Below are positions 25,232-36,726 of a stretch of DNA of 64,000 bases, in pieces. The position numbers were made by a program, and so were the translations under genes. The notes beneath the pieces were generated by a model. The model was not told where the DNA came from. It made no database searches and saw nothing but the letters and a program-made list of their open reading frames with translations. The stretch covers positions 2,545,001-2,609,000 of the forward strand of contig NZ_CP129137.1 in assembly GCF_030406905.1 (NCBI RefSeq), written 5' to 3'. The stretch comes from Streptomyces sp. HUAS CB01 (lineage in GTDB: Bacteria; Actinomycetota; Actinomycetes; Streptomycetales; Streptomycetaceae). The number at the start of each line of letters is the position of its first letter. Position 1 is the stretch's first letter.

Positions 25232-26209
25232 CAGCCGGGCCGCACGGGCGACCGTCACCACCGCCTTTTCCAGCGCGTACTCCGGGTCGTCGCCGCCTCC
25301 CTTCACCCCCGCATCCGCCTCGGCGACAGCGCGCAGGGCGAGCGCCACACCGTCCGGCGTCCAGCCGCGCATCTGCTGGCGGACGCGGTCGATCTTCCAG
25401 GGCGGCATGCCGAGCTCACGCGCGAGATCGGCGGGGCGGCCGCCGCGTGCCGACGAGAGCTTGCCGATCGCCCGGACACCCTGCGCCAGCGCGCTGGTGA
25501 TCAGGACGGGGGCGACGCCGGTCGAGAGCGACCAGCGCAGCGCCTCCAGCGCCTCGGCCGCACGGCCTTCGACCGCGCGGTCGGCCACGGTGAAGCTGGA
25601 TGCCTCCGCGCGCCCGGTGTAGTAGCGGCCGACGACCGCCTCGTCGATGGTGCCCTCGACATCCGCGACCAGCTGCGAGACCGCGCTCGCCAGCTCCCTG
25701 AGGTCGCTGCCGATGGCGTCGACGAGGGCCTGGCACGCCTCGGGGGTCGCCGAACGCCCGAGGGTGCGGAACTCGGAGCGCACGAACGTCAGTCGCTCCG
25801 CGGGCTTCGTCGTCCGGGGGCACGCCACCTCACGCGCGCCGACCTTGCGCGCCGCGTCGAGCAGACCCTTCCCCTTCGCGCCGCCCGCGTGCAGCAGGAC
25901 GAGCGTGATCTCCTCGACCGGTGCGGCGAGATAGCCCTTGACGTCCTTGATCGTGTCGGCGGAGAGGTCCTGCGCGTTCCGCACGACGACGACCTTGCGC
26001 TCGGCGAACAGCGAAGGGCTCGTCAGCTCGGCGAGTGTGCCGGGCTGGAGCTGATCGGGGGTGAGATCGCGGACGTCCGTGTCGGCGTCGGCGGCTCGGG
26101 CGGCCGCAACCACCTGCTGCACGGCTCGGTCCAGCAGCAGATCCTCCTGGCCCACAGCGATCGTGACGGGGGCGAGGGGGTCGTCGTTCGTGTTCTTCCT
26201 GGTGACCAT
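25223..26209 (-). CDS. holA: DNA polymerase III delta subunit
   Basis: A 328-residue clamp-loader delta subunit, recognised by VGQEDLLLDRAV at the start, FAERKVVVVRNAQDL, and a C-terminal collar region with RPADLARELGMPPWKIDRVRQQ. It opens the beta clamp within the polymerase III clamp loader. The ATG at 26209 gives MVTRKNTNDDPLAP. It lies near rpsT and lepA, as in many bacteria. Its last bases take part in a 77-bp duplication. Confidence 0.9.
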   Translation of the reverse strand: MVTRKNTNDDPLAPVTIAVGQEDLLLDRAVQQVVAAARAADADTDVRDLTPDQLQPGTLAELTSPSLFAERKVVVVRNAQDLSADTIKDVKGYLAAPVEEITLVLLHAGGAKGKGLLDAARKVGAREVACPRTTKPAERLTFVRSEFRTLGRSATPEACQALVDAIGSDLRELASAVSQLVADVEGTIDEAVVGRYYTGRAEASSFTVADRAVEGRAAEALEALRWSLSTGVAPVLITSALAQGVRAIGKLSSARGGRPADLARELGMPPWKIDRVRQQMRGWTPDGVALALRAVAEADAGVKGGGDDPEYALEKAVVTVARAARLRR

Positions 26210-26253
26210 CGCGGTCCAGCATCCCACGGGCCACCGACACCACCGCCCGCCCC

Positions 26254-26293
26254 GCGCCCCGGCCCGCTCGACGGCGCCCCGGCCCGCTCGACG
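26254..26293. repeat. 20-bp tandem repeat upstream of holA
   Basis: GCGCCCCGGCCCGCTCGACG occurs twice in perfect tandem at 26254-26273 and 26274-26293, between the holA start and the small gene upstream of it. Confidence 0.85.
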
Positions 26294-26334
26294 GCGCGGG
26301 AGCCTGAGCTCGGAGCCCGGGAGGGCGTTCGATG

Positions 26335-26586
26335 CTAGGGCTCCTCCCGCCAGCCGTCCCAGTCGGCCACGAACTCGTCAAGCTCGACGGCGCTCAGCCG
26401 GCCTTCCGGGTCCTCGATGACCACCAGCCACTGCGCGTCCTCGGCGTCGTCCTCCCCCGCCAGGGCGTCCCGCACCAACTGGGGCTCGTCGCCCGTGCCG
26501 AAGTGGTCCCCGATCGCCTCGATGACCTCTTCCGCCGCGTCGCGGTCGGGCAGGACGAGCACATGTCTCACATCACTCACCGCCAT
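26335..26586 (-). CDS. small conserved acidic protein, unknown function
   Basis: The 83-residue product (MAVSDVRHVLVLPDRDAAEE at the start) is acidic and probably alpha/beta, with AEDAQWLVVIEDPEGRL in its centre. I recall near-identical small proteins in other streptomycetes without assigned function. Its ATG lies inside the upstream acetyltransferase gene, a 14-base overlap, so it is probably translationally coupled. There is no cysteine motif or membrane segment. Confidence 0.7.
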   Translation of the reverse strand: MAVSDVRHVLVLPDRDAAEEVIEAIGDHFGTGDEPQLVRDALAGEDDAEDAQWLVVIEDPEGRLSAVELDEFVADWDGWREEP

Positions 26587-27409
26587 ATTGTGCCGTGTCC
26601 CCCGCACGGCGCTCCCGGACCTCCGGCACCCGGTCCAGTTCCACCCCGAAGTGCTCCCGGTACGCGGCCAGGATCTCGGCGTCGTCGCCGAGTTCCCGCT
26701 CCGTGCGCTCGCCCTGCGCCGTGGTGACGAGCTTGCGTCCGGACAGGGTGATCCGGCCTTCGTCCGTGAGCCGGGAGCAGACGAGCTTCTGGGTGAAGTG
26801 GGAGGCGGGCGACGTGCGGTGGTACCAGGCACCGGCCTCGAAGTCCCCCAGAGCGCGCGGTCGCCGGTCGAGCCGGAGCTGCGGCTCGCCGTTTCGCAGC
26901 ACGTCGACGTCGCCGTCCGGTGCGTCGGCGATGCGGAAGGTACCGGCCGGATCGCTCTGGTCGCCCCGCTCCTCCAGGAGGAGCGGGTAGTGGCAGTGAT
27001 CACCGAATCCCACGTCGGCCAGCCACGGCCCGGTTCCGTCGGTGGTCTCCACCCGCAGGGCGAGGTGGTCGTACGGGATGCCGAGCTGCCCGTCCCCCTT
27101 GAAGACCCGGGCCTGGAACAGCGTGACTCCGAAGCCGAGACTGCGCAGCAACGCCGCGAAAGCGCCGTTGAGTTCGTAACAGAACCCGCCTCTGCGTGCC
27201 CCGACGACCTTGGCCACCAGCGGCTCGTCCTCCAGGACCACGTTCTCGCCCAGGTGGATCGCGAGGTTCTCGAAGGGCACGGACCGCAGATGCCGCTGCT
27301 GCAGCTCACGCAGGCTGTCCGAATCCGCCCGCTCGGGACGGTCGGCACCGATACGGCGGAGATAGGCGTCGACGGTCGCTGTCGGCAGGGTCTGCGATGC
27401 GGTGTCCAT
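26573..27409 (-). CDS. arylamine N-acetyltransferase
   Basis: A 278-residue NAT. The Cys-His-Asp triad is visible as Cys77 (RRGGFCYELN), His115 (YDHLALRV) and Asp132 (ADVGFGD), with the family SVPFENLAIHLG near the N-terminus. It transfers acetyl or acyl groups from CoA to arylamines; in actinomycetes, homologues also close amide bonds in antibiotic pathways, but no such cluster is nearby. The ATG at 27409 starts MDTASQTLPT. The gene overlaps the small acidic-protein gene by 14 bases. Confidence 0.9.
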   Translation of the reverse strand: MDTASQTLPTATVDAYLRRIGADRPERADSDSLRELQQRHLRSVPFENLAIHLGENVVLEDEPLVAKVVGARRGGFCYELNGAFAALLRSLGFGVTLFQARVFKGDGQLGIPYDHLALRVETTDGTGPWLADVGFGDHCHYPLLLEERGDQSDPAGTFRIADAPDGDVDVLRNGEPQLRLDRRPRALGDFEAGAWYHRTSPASHFTQKLVCSRLTDEGRITLSGRKLVTTAQGERTERELGDDAEILAAYREHFGVELDRVPEVRERRAGDTAQYGGE

Positions 27410-27771
27410 GAGTGCAGTCTGTGCCGAAGGCAGGCCGCCACGCCATGCGTCACGGGTCCTAGGCCGCCGGGCGGAGGCGCATCGGTCCACCGTCCGACGC
27501 GCCGTGGCCCGCCCGCTGCGTACCGTTCCACCCCCATGACGTACCCCACGCAGACCCGCGGCCGGGCGCGGTGCGCACGGACGCCCTGATCTGCCGGCCG
27601 GGGACCCGCGGGCTCGGGGTGGCCACCGCCTCGGCACCGGCATTCCCACGCTCGTGCCCCGGTTGGTTTCCTCGGGACGAGGTGCGCTGAGCGCATCCGG
27701 CGCACCACGGCGACCGCCCGCCCGACCCCGTGCGGTGAGGCCGTCGCCTCCGTCGGGCGGTGGCCAGACGC
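27410..27771. other. intergenic region without recognised elements
   Basis: These 362 bp lie between the comEC stop and the acetyltransferase start, both on the minus strand. I see no convincing coding frame, strong hairpin or repeat. A promoter for the acetyltransferase is expected here. Confidence 0.45.
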
Positions 27772-30291
27772 TCACGGCGCCCTCGGGGCCGCCTGGGCGC
27801 CTCGGGCCACGGCGCGCAGGTCCCCGCCGGAGCCCGTGACGGCGATCGCCCCGTCCGTGTCGGTGCGCATCACCAGCGCGCCCTGGGACCGCAGGGCCGC
27901 GACGGTCCGGGGCGACGGGTGCCCGTACGGGTTGCCCCTGCCGCAGGAGATCAGCGCCACCCTCGGCCGGGCGGCGGCGAGCAGGGCCGGGTGCTGGTAC
28001 GCCGACCCGTGGTGCGCGACCTTGAGGACGTCGACGCGGGGAAGGACCGGGTGGGCCCGTATCAGCCCTTGTTGCGCGGGCGGTTCGAGATCCCCGAGGA
28101 GCAGCAGCGACACACCCGTGTCCGTACGCGCGAGGAGGGTGACGCTCGCGTCGTTCGGCTCGCCCGGCTTCGCACCGGGGCCCGGGACGGGGCCGGGTGC
28201 GGGCCACAGCACCTGCCAGGTGAGCCCTCCCGTACGCCGTCGCTCCCCTTGTCCCGGGCGGATGAGCGGTACTTTCGCGGCCAGGGCTGTCCGCCGCACG
28301 AACGCGGCCTGGTCGCGTGGTTCTTCGAGGGGCGTCGTCTGGATCGCGCCGACGGTTCTGCCCCGCAGGGCGCCGGGCAGCCCCGCCACATGGTCGGCGT
28401 GGAAATGGGTCAGCACGAGCAGCGGCACGCTCCTGACGCCCAGTTCGTGAAGGCACCGGTCGGTGAGCGACGGGTCCGGCCCGGCGTCCACGACCACGGC
28501 CGTCCCTTCGCCCGCGGCCAGCACGGTGGCGTCGCCCTGGCCGACATCGCACATGGCGAACGACCAGCCCGGCGGCGGCCAACCGGTGACGATCCTGGTC
28601 AGCGGGGGCGGCCGCAGCACGAGGAGAACGAGCAGCAGGGCGCATCCCACCGCCGGCCAGGGGCGCCGCACCAGCCTGCGCACCGTCAGCACCGTCGCGA
28701 CGGTGACGGCGGCCAGCAGCAGGGCGCCCCGCCCACCGCCGGGCCACTCGACCTGCGCTCCGGGCAGGCCGGCCCCGGTGCGGGCGACCCCGGCGATCCA
28801 CTCCGCCGGCCAGCCGGCGAGGCGCGCGAGCAGTTCGGCGGCCGGTGTCGAGACGGCCGCCGTGGCGAGCACCGCGAACCCCAGCACCGTGGCGGGCGCC
28901 ACGGCCGGCTCGGCGAGGAGGTTGCAGGGAATCGCCACAAGGCTGATCCGCTCGGCGAACACGACCACGACAGGCGCGCACACCGCCTGCGCCGCAGCGG
29001 CCGCGGCGAGGGCTTCCGCGACACGCCCCGGCACGCCTCGCTGTCGCAGCGCCGCGCTCCAGCGCGGGGCGAGGGTGAGGAGCGAGCCGGTGGCCAGCAC
29101 GGAGAGCAGGAAGCCGTAGGTACGGGCCGACCACGGGTCCCAGAGCACCAGCAGCAGCACGGCCCCCGCCAGCGCGGGAAGCAGCGATCTGCGCCGGCCG
29201 GTGCCGATGGCCAGCAGAGTGATCGCCCCGCAGGCCGCGGCGCGCAGCACGCTCGGCTCCGGCCGGCACACGACGACGAACGCCAGGGTGAGAGCGCCGC
29301 CGAGCAGCGCGGTCGCGCGGAGCGAGATGCCCAACCGGGGCGCCAGACCGCCTCGTTCCGCTCTGAGTGCGCTCCCCGGCGGGCCGACGAGCAGGAACAG
29401 GACGATGGCGAGGTTGCTCCCGGACACAGCGAGCAGGTGCGTCAGATCGGTCGCCTTGAACGCGTCGTGCAGTTCGGTCCCGACACGGGAGGTGTCGCCG
29501 ACGACGAGCCCCGGAAGCAGCGCACGAGCGTCGGGCGGCAGTCCCTCGGTCGCCCGCCGCAGCCCCGCTCGCAGGTCCCCCGCCGTACGCTGCACCGCGG
29601 TCGGCGGCCCGGTGATCCGGGGCGGTCCCGTGCCCTGCGCCTTCAGCACGGCCGCGAACCGGCCTTCTCCCTCCGCCGGTGGCTCCGCCCGGGCGGTGAG
29701 GGTGAGCCGCGTCGACGGCAGCAGGGCCAGCCACGCTCCGGCTGCCGCCCCGGGCCGGACGATCACCAGGACCGGTGCCCTGGTGGCCACGGACTCCCCC
29801 TGCGGCGTGATGACCCGGCCGACCTGCGCCTCCAGCAGGACGGCGGTCTGTGCCGCCCGGCCGCCCCACACCCGCGGCCGTGTCGTGCGCGGATCGCCGG
29901 TGACGGTCAACTCGGCCCTGATCGGCCGGTACTGCCCTGCCGCCTCGGGCACCGGCCCCCTGTACAGATCCGCCCCGCGCAGCGCGCCGACGGCCGTACC
30001 GGCGGCGGTGCACAACAGCACGGCGGCCGCGGCGACCCTGTTGCCCGCGCCCCGCCGGGAACCCCGGCCGTGCGCCGCCCGGACGGCCGGGGACAGCAGG
30101 AGTACGCCCGCCACGGCGAGGCAGACCGGCACCGCCACGCCCGGCCAGGGCGGCCGTGCCGTCAGGCCGAGGGCCGCAGCGCCCCAGGCGGCCAGCGCGG
30201 GCATGACCAGACGCAGATCGGCCGCGCGCTCCTCGCGGGCTTCGGCCGGCTCCGGCGGGGTCCCGGGGAGATCCGCTGCCGTCCGGGTCAT
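27772..30291 (-). CDS. comEC: ComEC-type DNA internalisation channel
   Basis: An 839-residue membrane protein. The N-terminal part has two to three helices and an OB-like DUF4131 region. The central Competence domain has HLLAVSGSNLAI and many helices, and the C-terminal beta-lactamase-like domain has LTHFHADH, GLPGAL and VAHHGSAYQHP. In transformable bacteria ComEC takes single-stranded DNA across the membrane. Streptomyces are not known to be naturally competent, so the role is open. The ATG overlaps the comEA stop by ATGA. Confidence 0.92.
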   Translation of the reverse strand: MTRTAADLPGTPPEPAEAREERAADLRLVMPALAAWGAAALGLTARPPWPGVAVPVCLAVAGVLLLSPAVRAAHGRGSRRGAGNRVAAAAVLLCTAAGTAVGALRGADLYRGPVPEAAGQYRPIRAELTVTGDPRTTRPRVWGGRAAQTAVLLEAQVGRVITPQGESVATRAPVLVIVRPGAAAGAWLALLPSTRLTLTARAEPPAEGEGRFAAVLKAQGTGPPRITGPPTAVQRTAGDLRAGLRRATEGLPPDARALLPGLVVGDTSRVGTELHDAFKATDLTHLLAVSGSNLAIVLFLLVGPPGSALRAERGGLAPRLGISLRATALLGGALTLAFVVVCRPEPSVLRAAACGAITLLAIGTGRRRSLLPALAGAVLLLVLWDPWSARTYGFLLSVLATGSLLTLAPRWSAALRQRGVPGRVAEALAAAAAAQAVCAPVVVVFAERISLVAIPCNLLAEPAVAPATVLGFAVLATAAVSTPAAELLARLAGWPAEWIAGVARTGAGLPGAQVEWPGGGRGALLLAAVTVATVLTVRRLVRRPWPAVGCALLLVLLVLRPPPLTRIVTGWPPPGWSFAMCDVGQGDATVLAAGEGTAVVVDAGPDPSLTDRCLHELGVRSVPLLVLTHFHADHVAGLPGALRGRTVGAIQTTPLEEPRDQAAFVRRTALAAKVPLIRPGQGERRRTGGLTWQVLWPAPGPVPGPGAKPGEPNDASVTLLARTDTGVSLLLLGDLEPPAQQGLIRAHPVLPRVDVLKVAHHGSAYQHPALLAAARPRVALISCGRGNPYGHPSPRTVAALRSQGALVMRTDTDGAIAVTGSGGDLRAVARGAQAAPRAP

Positions 30292-31361
30292 GGCCGCACC
30301 AGGGGCTGCAGATCGGCGAACCGGCGGTCGCCGATCCCCGTCACCTCGCGGAGTTCGTCGACCGAGCGGAAGCCGCCGTGCTCGGTGCGGTAGTCCACGA
30401 TGTGCTGGGCGAGCACCGGGCCGACGCCCGGCAGTGTGTCGAGTTGTTCCACCGTGGCGGTGTTGAGGCTCAGTGGTCCTCCGCCGGGTGCACCGCCGCC
30501 CGTCAGCCCCTGAGGGCCCGGAGCGGGCCCACCGGGCGGCTGCGGGACGCCCACGACCACCTGCTCGCCGTCCATGAGCACCCGGGCCCGGTTGAGGCCG
30601 GTGAGGTCGGTGCCGGTCCTCACCCCGCCCGCCGCCCGCAGCGCGTCCGCGACTCGGGAGCCCGCCGGGAGACGCAGGACACCCGGGCGACGGACCTTGC
30701 CGCTCACATCGACCACGATGCGCCCGGCCGGCTCCTCGGCGGGCGGCGGGCCCGGCGAGGGGCCGGGCCGGGTCGCCTCGGGCGCAGGAGGGACGTCCCC
30801 GACCAGCTGGGGCGCGCGCACCGGCTCCGGCCGCCCGGCCCGGAAGTGCTGCGCGGCGAGGACCACGCCCAGGACCAGGACCACAGCGAGGGCGGCCAGC
30901 GTCTTCGGCTCCAGCCCGCAGCGCAGCCGCACCCACGACGGCATCCGCTCCCTCAGGACCAGCCGTGTCCGCTCACGCAGCGGCAGCCCGGCGCCGGCCG
31001 CCCGCCCCGATCGTGAGGGGTCACGCGGCTCGGACGGCAGACGCCCACGCCCGGGCGGGGTGTCTTCCCCCTCGCCGGGTCCTCCCGCCGCCGGGGCCCG
31101 CGGGGGTGTCCGCACCGCTGCCGGCTCCGGTGAGCGGCCGGGCGGGCCGGTCGCGGTCCGGGGTGCGTCCGATGTCCGGAAGAGGGCGTGGGCGCGTAAC
31201 CGAGCGGTCGAGGGCGGCGCCGCGCCCGGGGGCGAGGAGGTGGTCGTGGCGGGCACCGGACGGCTCCCCGCCCCCAGCCGCTGCCGGCGGTGGCGTACAC
31301 GGCCGTCCGAGGCAGGCGCACGGCCCGGGCCACTGGTCGCAGAGCGTGATCGGTGAGTCAT
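30288..31361 (-). CDS. comEA: ComEA-like DNA-binding membrane protein
   Basis: A 357-residue protein. About 140 basic, Pro-rich N-terminal residues precede a single membrane helix (LAALAVVLVLGVVLAA). An SLBB-like domain (IVVDVSGKVRRPGVLRLP) and a C-terminal helix-hairpin-helix pair (LNTATVEQLDTLPGVGPVLA) follow outside. It should bind DNA and hand it to ComEC. Codon 55 (31197-31199) is TTA, placing the operon under the bldA tRNA if the ATG at 31361 is right. Two DnaA-box-like 9-mers lie 53-79 bp upstream. Confidence 0.9.
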   Translation of the reverse strand: MTHRSRSATSGPGRAPASDGRVRHRRQRLGAGSRPVPATTTSSPPGAAPPSTARLRAHALFRTSDAPRTATGPPGRSPEPAAVRTPPRAPAAGGPGEGEDTPPGRGRLPSEPRDPSRSGRAAGAGLPLRERTRLVLRERMPSWVRLRCGLEPKTLAALAVVLVLGVVLAAQHFRAGRPEPVRAPQLVGDVPPAPEATRPGPSPGPPPAEEPAGRIVVDVSGKVRRPGVLRLPAGSRVADALRAAGGVRTGTDLTGLNRARVLMDGEQVVVGVPQPPGGPAPGPQGLTGGGAPGGGPLSLNTATVEQLDTLPGVGPVLAQHIVDYRTEHGGFRSVDELREVTGIGDRRFADLQPLVRP

Positions 31362-31413
31362 GCCACCCGACGGTAGGCAGCTCGCCACGACCCTGCTGAG
31401 CAGGCTCAATTTC

Positions 31414-31440
31414 GGTGGACAACCCGGCCGTTGTGGAAAA
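31414..31440 (-). promoter_or_regulatory. two DnaA-box-like sites upstream of comEA
   Basis: On the minus strand TTTTCCACA (31432-31440) and TTGTCCACC (31414-31422) lie in the same orientation 9 bp apart. Each differs at one position from the Streptomyces DnaA box TTGTCCACA. Confidence 0.35.
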
Positions 31441-31627
31441 CCTCGTCACTCGCCGGAGTGACACGCCGCCGCGATCGGACCGGGATCCACCACGCGGCAG
31501 GACCCGACCGGGGCCATCGGAACGGCGGGGCTCGGCCCACACCGCCGCAGCGGTGGGAACCGGTCCTTCGGCGGGCGACAGCCCGCATCCACGCCCTCTC
31601 CCTGGCTCCGCGCGCCGTCGCGCGGAC

Positions 31628-32473
31628 TCACCTCGGTGAGACCACGGCCCCCAGCAGCCCGGGCCCCGTGTGCGCGCCGATCACCGCGCCGACCTCGCTG
31701 ACGTGCAGCTCCCCGAGGTTCGGCACCCGCTCCCGCAATCTCTCCGCCAGCGCCGACGCCCGCTCCGGCGCGGCGAGATGGTGCACGGCGATGTCCACCC
31801 GTCCCGCGCCGGCCCGCTCGGCGGCGAGCTCCTCCAGCCGGGCGATCGCCTTGGAGGCGGTGCGCACCTTCTCCTTGAGCTCGATCCGGCCGCCCTCGAG
31901 CTGCAGCAGCGGCTTCACCGCGAGCGCGGACCCGAACAGGGCCTGGGCGGCGCCGATACGGCCGCCCCGGCGCAGATACTCGAGGGTGTCGACGTAGAAG
32001 AACGCGGACGTCCCCGCGGCCCGTTTCTCGGCCGCCGCCACCGCCTCGTCGAGGGAGCCCCCGGCGTCCACCGCCTCGGCCGCGGCCAGGGCGCAGAACC
32101 CCAGCGCCATCGCCACCATGCCCGTGTCCACCACGCGCACCGGCACGGGCGCCTCCCGCGCCGCCAGCACCGCGGCGTCGTAGGTGCCGGAGAACTCCGA
32201 GGACAGATGGAGGGAGACGATGCCGGCCGCTCCGGCTTCCGCCGTCGCCCGGTAGGCGGCCGCGAAGGTCTCCGGACTCGGCCGGGACGTCGTCACGGAA
32301 CGGCGCTTCTGCAGCGCCTGGGCGAGGGAGCGGGCGGAGATCTCGGTGCCCTCCTCGAGGGCCTGGTTCCCGAGCACCACGGTCAGTGGCACCGCTGTGA
32401 TGCCATGCAACTCCATCGTCTGCGGCGGCAGGTAGGCCGTGGAATCGGTGACGATCGCGACATGGCGGGACAT
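31628..32473 (-). CDS. DegV-family fatty acid-binding protein
   Basis: A 281-residue DegV protein with DSTAYLPP near the start, TSRPSPETF and LSSEFSGTYDAA, which line the acyl-binding pocket. In Gram-positive bacteria DegV-type proteins (FakB) hand fatty acids to a kinase; no FakA is nearby. The ATG at 32473 lacks a ribosome site but lies 7 bases after TAACCT, suggesting a leaderless transcript. It is followed by the comEA-comEC unit in the same direction. Confidence 0.9.
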   Translation of the reverse strand: MSRHVAIVTDSTAYLPPQTMELHGITAVPLTVVLGNQALEEGTEISARSLAQALQKRRSVTTSRPSPETFAAAYRATAEAGAAGIVSLHLSSEFSGTYDAAVLAAREAPVPVRVVDTGMVAMALGFCALAAAEAVDAGGSLDEAVAAAEKRAAGTSAFFYVDTLEYLRRGGRIGAAQALFGSALAVKPLLQLEGGRIELKEKVRTASKAIARLEELAAERAGAGRVDIAVHHLAAPERASALAERLRERVPNLGELHVSEVGAVIGAHTGPGLLGAVVSPR

Positions 32474-32486
32474 GAGCGGGAGGTTA
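32474..32486 (-). promoter_or_regulatory. candidate -10 box for the leaderless degV gene
   Basis: On the minus strand TAACCT is followed by 7 bases and the ATG. The sequence between is C-rich and has no Shine-Dalgarno. Confidence 0.5.
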
Positions 32487-32741
32487 CCCGCAGGGGCCGC
32501 CGCACGGGAGCCCGACCCCGCCCGACCGCTCGCTTCCGTCCGTGGACAGCCTCCGTCCGGGGCAGGTCCGCTGTCCAGCGCGGAACGCCGCGCTCCCACC
32601 GTGCCGGGTGCGCAGGACGGGCCCGCCGGGCCCGAAGGACCGCGATGTCCCGTCCCGCCGGGTCATCGCAGAGAAACTGGCCCCGGCTGCCCGGTCAGCG
32701 CTCCGCACGCGCGACTATCCGGCAGCCTTTCCGTCACGGAA

Positions 32742-33515
32742 CTAGTTGGTCGTCTCCGGCCGGGCGGACTTGTCCCACGAGTACCTCATCGTCAGCCGCG
32801 GGTCCCGTGGCGGGATCGCCCGGGGCTCCTGAGCGCCCGCTCCCTGCTCCGGTTCACCCGGCGCCTGCTCCGGGCCCCCCGCGGCGGCGGGCTCCTGCGG
32901 TGCGGGCGCCGACGACGTCTGCGGCCCCGGTCCCGAGGGCTCCGCGGCGGGGTCGGGCCACACCGGTTCGCTGCGTGACCAGTCGCGCAGCGCTCCCGCC
33001 TCCACGTCGATCTGGGTCGTCAGCGACTCCAGGTCGTCCTCGGCGAACGTCCGCGCCCGATCCCGGGCCGCCCAGCGCAGGGACTCCGCGGAGTGGGTGA
33101 TCCGCTCGACGCGCTCGCGCAGCTGCGGCAGCCGCTCCGTGATCCTGCCGCGGTCCGGCTCGCGCTCCAGCCGCCGCAGCTCCTCGTCGAGCTCCCGCCC
33201 GTGCGCGCTGAGCCGCTCGAAGAGGCCGATGGACTCCCGCAGCGACGCGTCCTCGGCCACGCCCGCGTGCAGTGCGTCCTGTGTGGCCCTCATCGACGTG
33301 CGCAGATGGAGTCTCAGCTGGGCCAGCTCGCCGGCCACGCCGACCTGCCCGAAGCTCTTCGCGCGCAGCGTCGTGTCCTCGACGGTGCGCCGCGCCTGGG
33401 TGATCGTGCGGTCCACACCTCGCTTGGCCGCACCGATCGCCTTGACGCCGACGTACACCCCGAGCGCCACGAAGGCGACGAAGAGCAGCGCCAGGATCAG
33501 GATGACGGCTTCCAT
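32742..33515 (-). CDS. membrane-anchored coiled-coil protein, unknown function
   Basis: The 257-residue product has one N-terminal membrane helix (residues about 3-25, VILILALLFVAFVALGVYVG) and then long charged helices rich in Glu, Arg and Leu (about 35-170) that look like a coiled coil. The C-terminal tail is Pro, Ala and Glu rich. The layout recalls cell-division or envelope scaffold proteins, but I do not recognise the family. The ATG has GGAGGGG upstream. It lies downstream of leuS, behind two hairpins. Confidence 0.75.
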   Translation of the reverse strand: MEAVILILALLFVAFVALGVYVGVKAIGAAKRGVDRTITQARRTVEDTTLRAKSFGQVGVAGELAQLRLHLRTSMRATQDALHAGVAEDASLRESIGLFERLSAHGRELDEELRRLEREPDRGRITERLPQLRERVERITHSAESLRWAARDRARTFAEDDLESLTTQIDVEAGALRDWSRSEPVWPDPAAEPSGPGPQTSSAPAPQEPAAAGGPEQAPGEPEQGAGAQEPRAIPPRDPRLTMRYSWDKSARPETTN

Positions 33516-33563
33516 GGGCGCCCCTCCGAGTCGTGTGCGGTGTGTCCTCCCACGGTAAACGGA

Positions 33564-33606
33564 ACGGGCAGGCCGAGGGTTCCAGCGGAACCCCCAACCT
33601 GCCCGT
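33564..33606 (-). terminator. nested stem-loop downstream of leuS
   Basis: The outer stem ACGGGCAGG with CCTGCCCGT encloses the inner stem GGGTTCC with GGAACCC. It lies about 60 bp after the leuS stop and 49 bp ahead of the next start. Confidence 0.7.
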
Positions 33607-33619
33607 AGGGGAAAGATCA

Positions 33620-33653
33620 GGGCCGGGGCCGGACGGCTGCCGGGCCCCGGCCC
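33620..33653 (-). terminator. leuS-proximal G+C-rich hairpin
   Basis: GGGCCGGGGCC pairs with GGCCCCGGCCC over a 12-base loop, 15 bp after the leuS stop. Together with the next hairpin it should end leuS transcription. Confidence 0.7.
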
Positions 33654-33668
33654 GTGAACGGGTCCCCG

Positions 33669-36560
<2,892 letters not shown>

Positions 36561-36608
36561 GATCCTTAAAGCTCCATCGATCGTCTCTGCCTGCGATTGC
36601 CTGAAACG

Positions 36609-36632
36609 AAAAATCCCCTCGCACAGGAGGGG
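36609..36632 (-). terminator. leuS attenuator terminator
   Basis: On the minus strand the stem CCCCTC, 6-base loop, GAGGGG is followed by ATTTTT. It is a classic intrinsic terminator placed between the leader peptide and leuS, about 50 bp before the leuS ATG. Confidence 0.85.
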
Positions 36633-36634
36633 AC

Positions 36635-36685
36635 GCCGCGCCGATTCCGACCTTGTCATCAACGGTCGGGACTGATCAGCGCGGC
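36635..36685 (-). promoter_or_regulatory. alternative stems of the leuS attenuator
   Basis: A 7-bp stem pairs GCCGCGC, at the end of the leader peptide, with GCGCGGC just before the terminator. It encloses a second stem of CCGACC with GGTCGG. A ribosome held at the Leu codons would block the outer stem; how this frees or blocks the terminator is inferred, not proven. Confidence 0.55.
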
Positions 36686-36714
36686 TCGCTAAGCAGAAGG
36701 CGTACGGCACGCAT
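36676..36714 (-). CDS. leuL: leuS leader peptide
   Basis: A 12-codon frame, [12 protein letters not shown], ends in TGA just ahead of the attenuator stems. The three successive Leu codons are CTT, CTG and CTT; CTT is rare in such a G+C-rich genome, which should make stalling sensitive to charged tRNA-Leu. The ATG lies 6 bases after TACCCT, so the leader may be translated from a leaderless transcript. I recall that attenuators before leuS were predicted earlier for some Streptomyces; this looks like that element. Confidence 0.8.
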   Translation of the reverse strand: MRAVRLLLSEPR

Positions 36715-36726
36715 GGCGTCAGGGTA
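36715..36726 (-). promoter_or_regulatory. candidate -10 box for the leuS leader transcript
   Basis: On the minus strand TACCCT, 6 bases, then the leader-peptide ATG. This would start the mRNA at the leader's first codon. Confidence 0.5.

Noticed and set aside
27760..30393. A long plus-strand gene opposite comEC
   Set aside because: It is a shadow frame of comEC, which has clear ComEC and beta-lactamase motifs; the shadow has no recognisable motif.
36561..36726. A T-box riboswitch upstream of leuS
   Set aside because: No T-box consensus (AGGGTGGTACCGCG-like) or specifier-loop fold is seen. A leader peptide with Leu codons explains the attenuator better.
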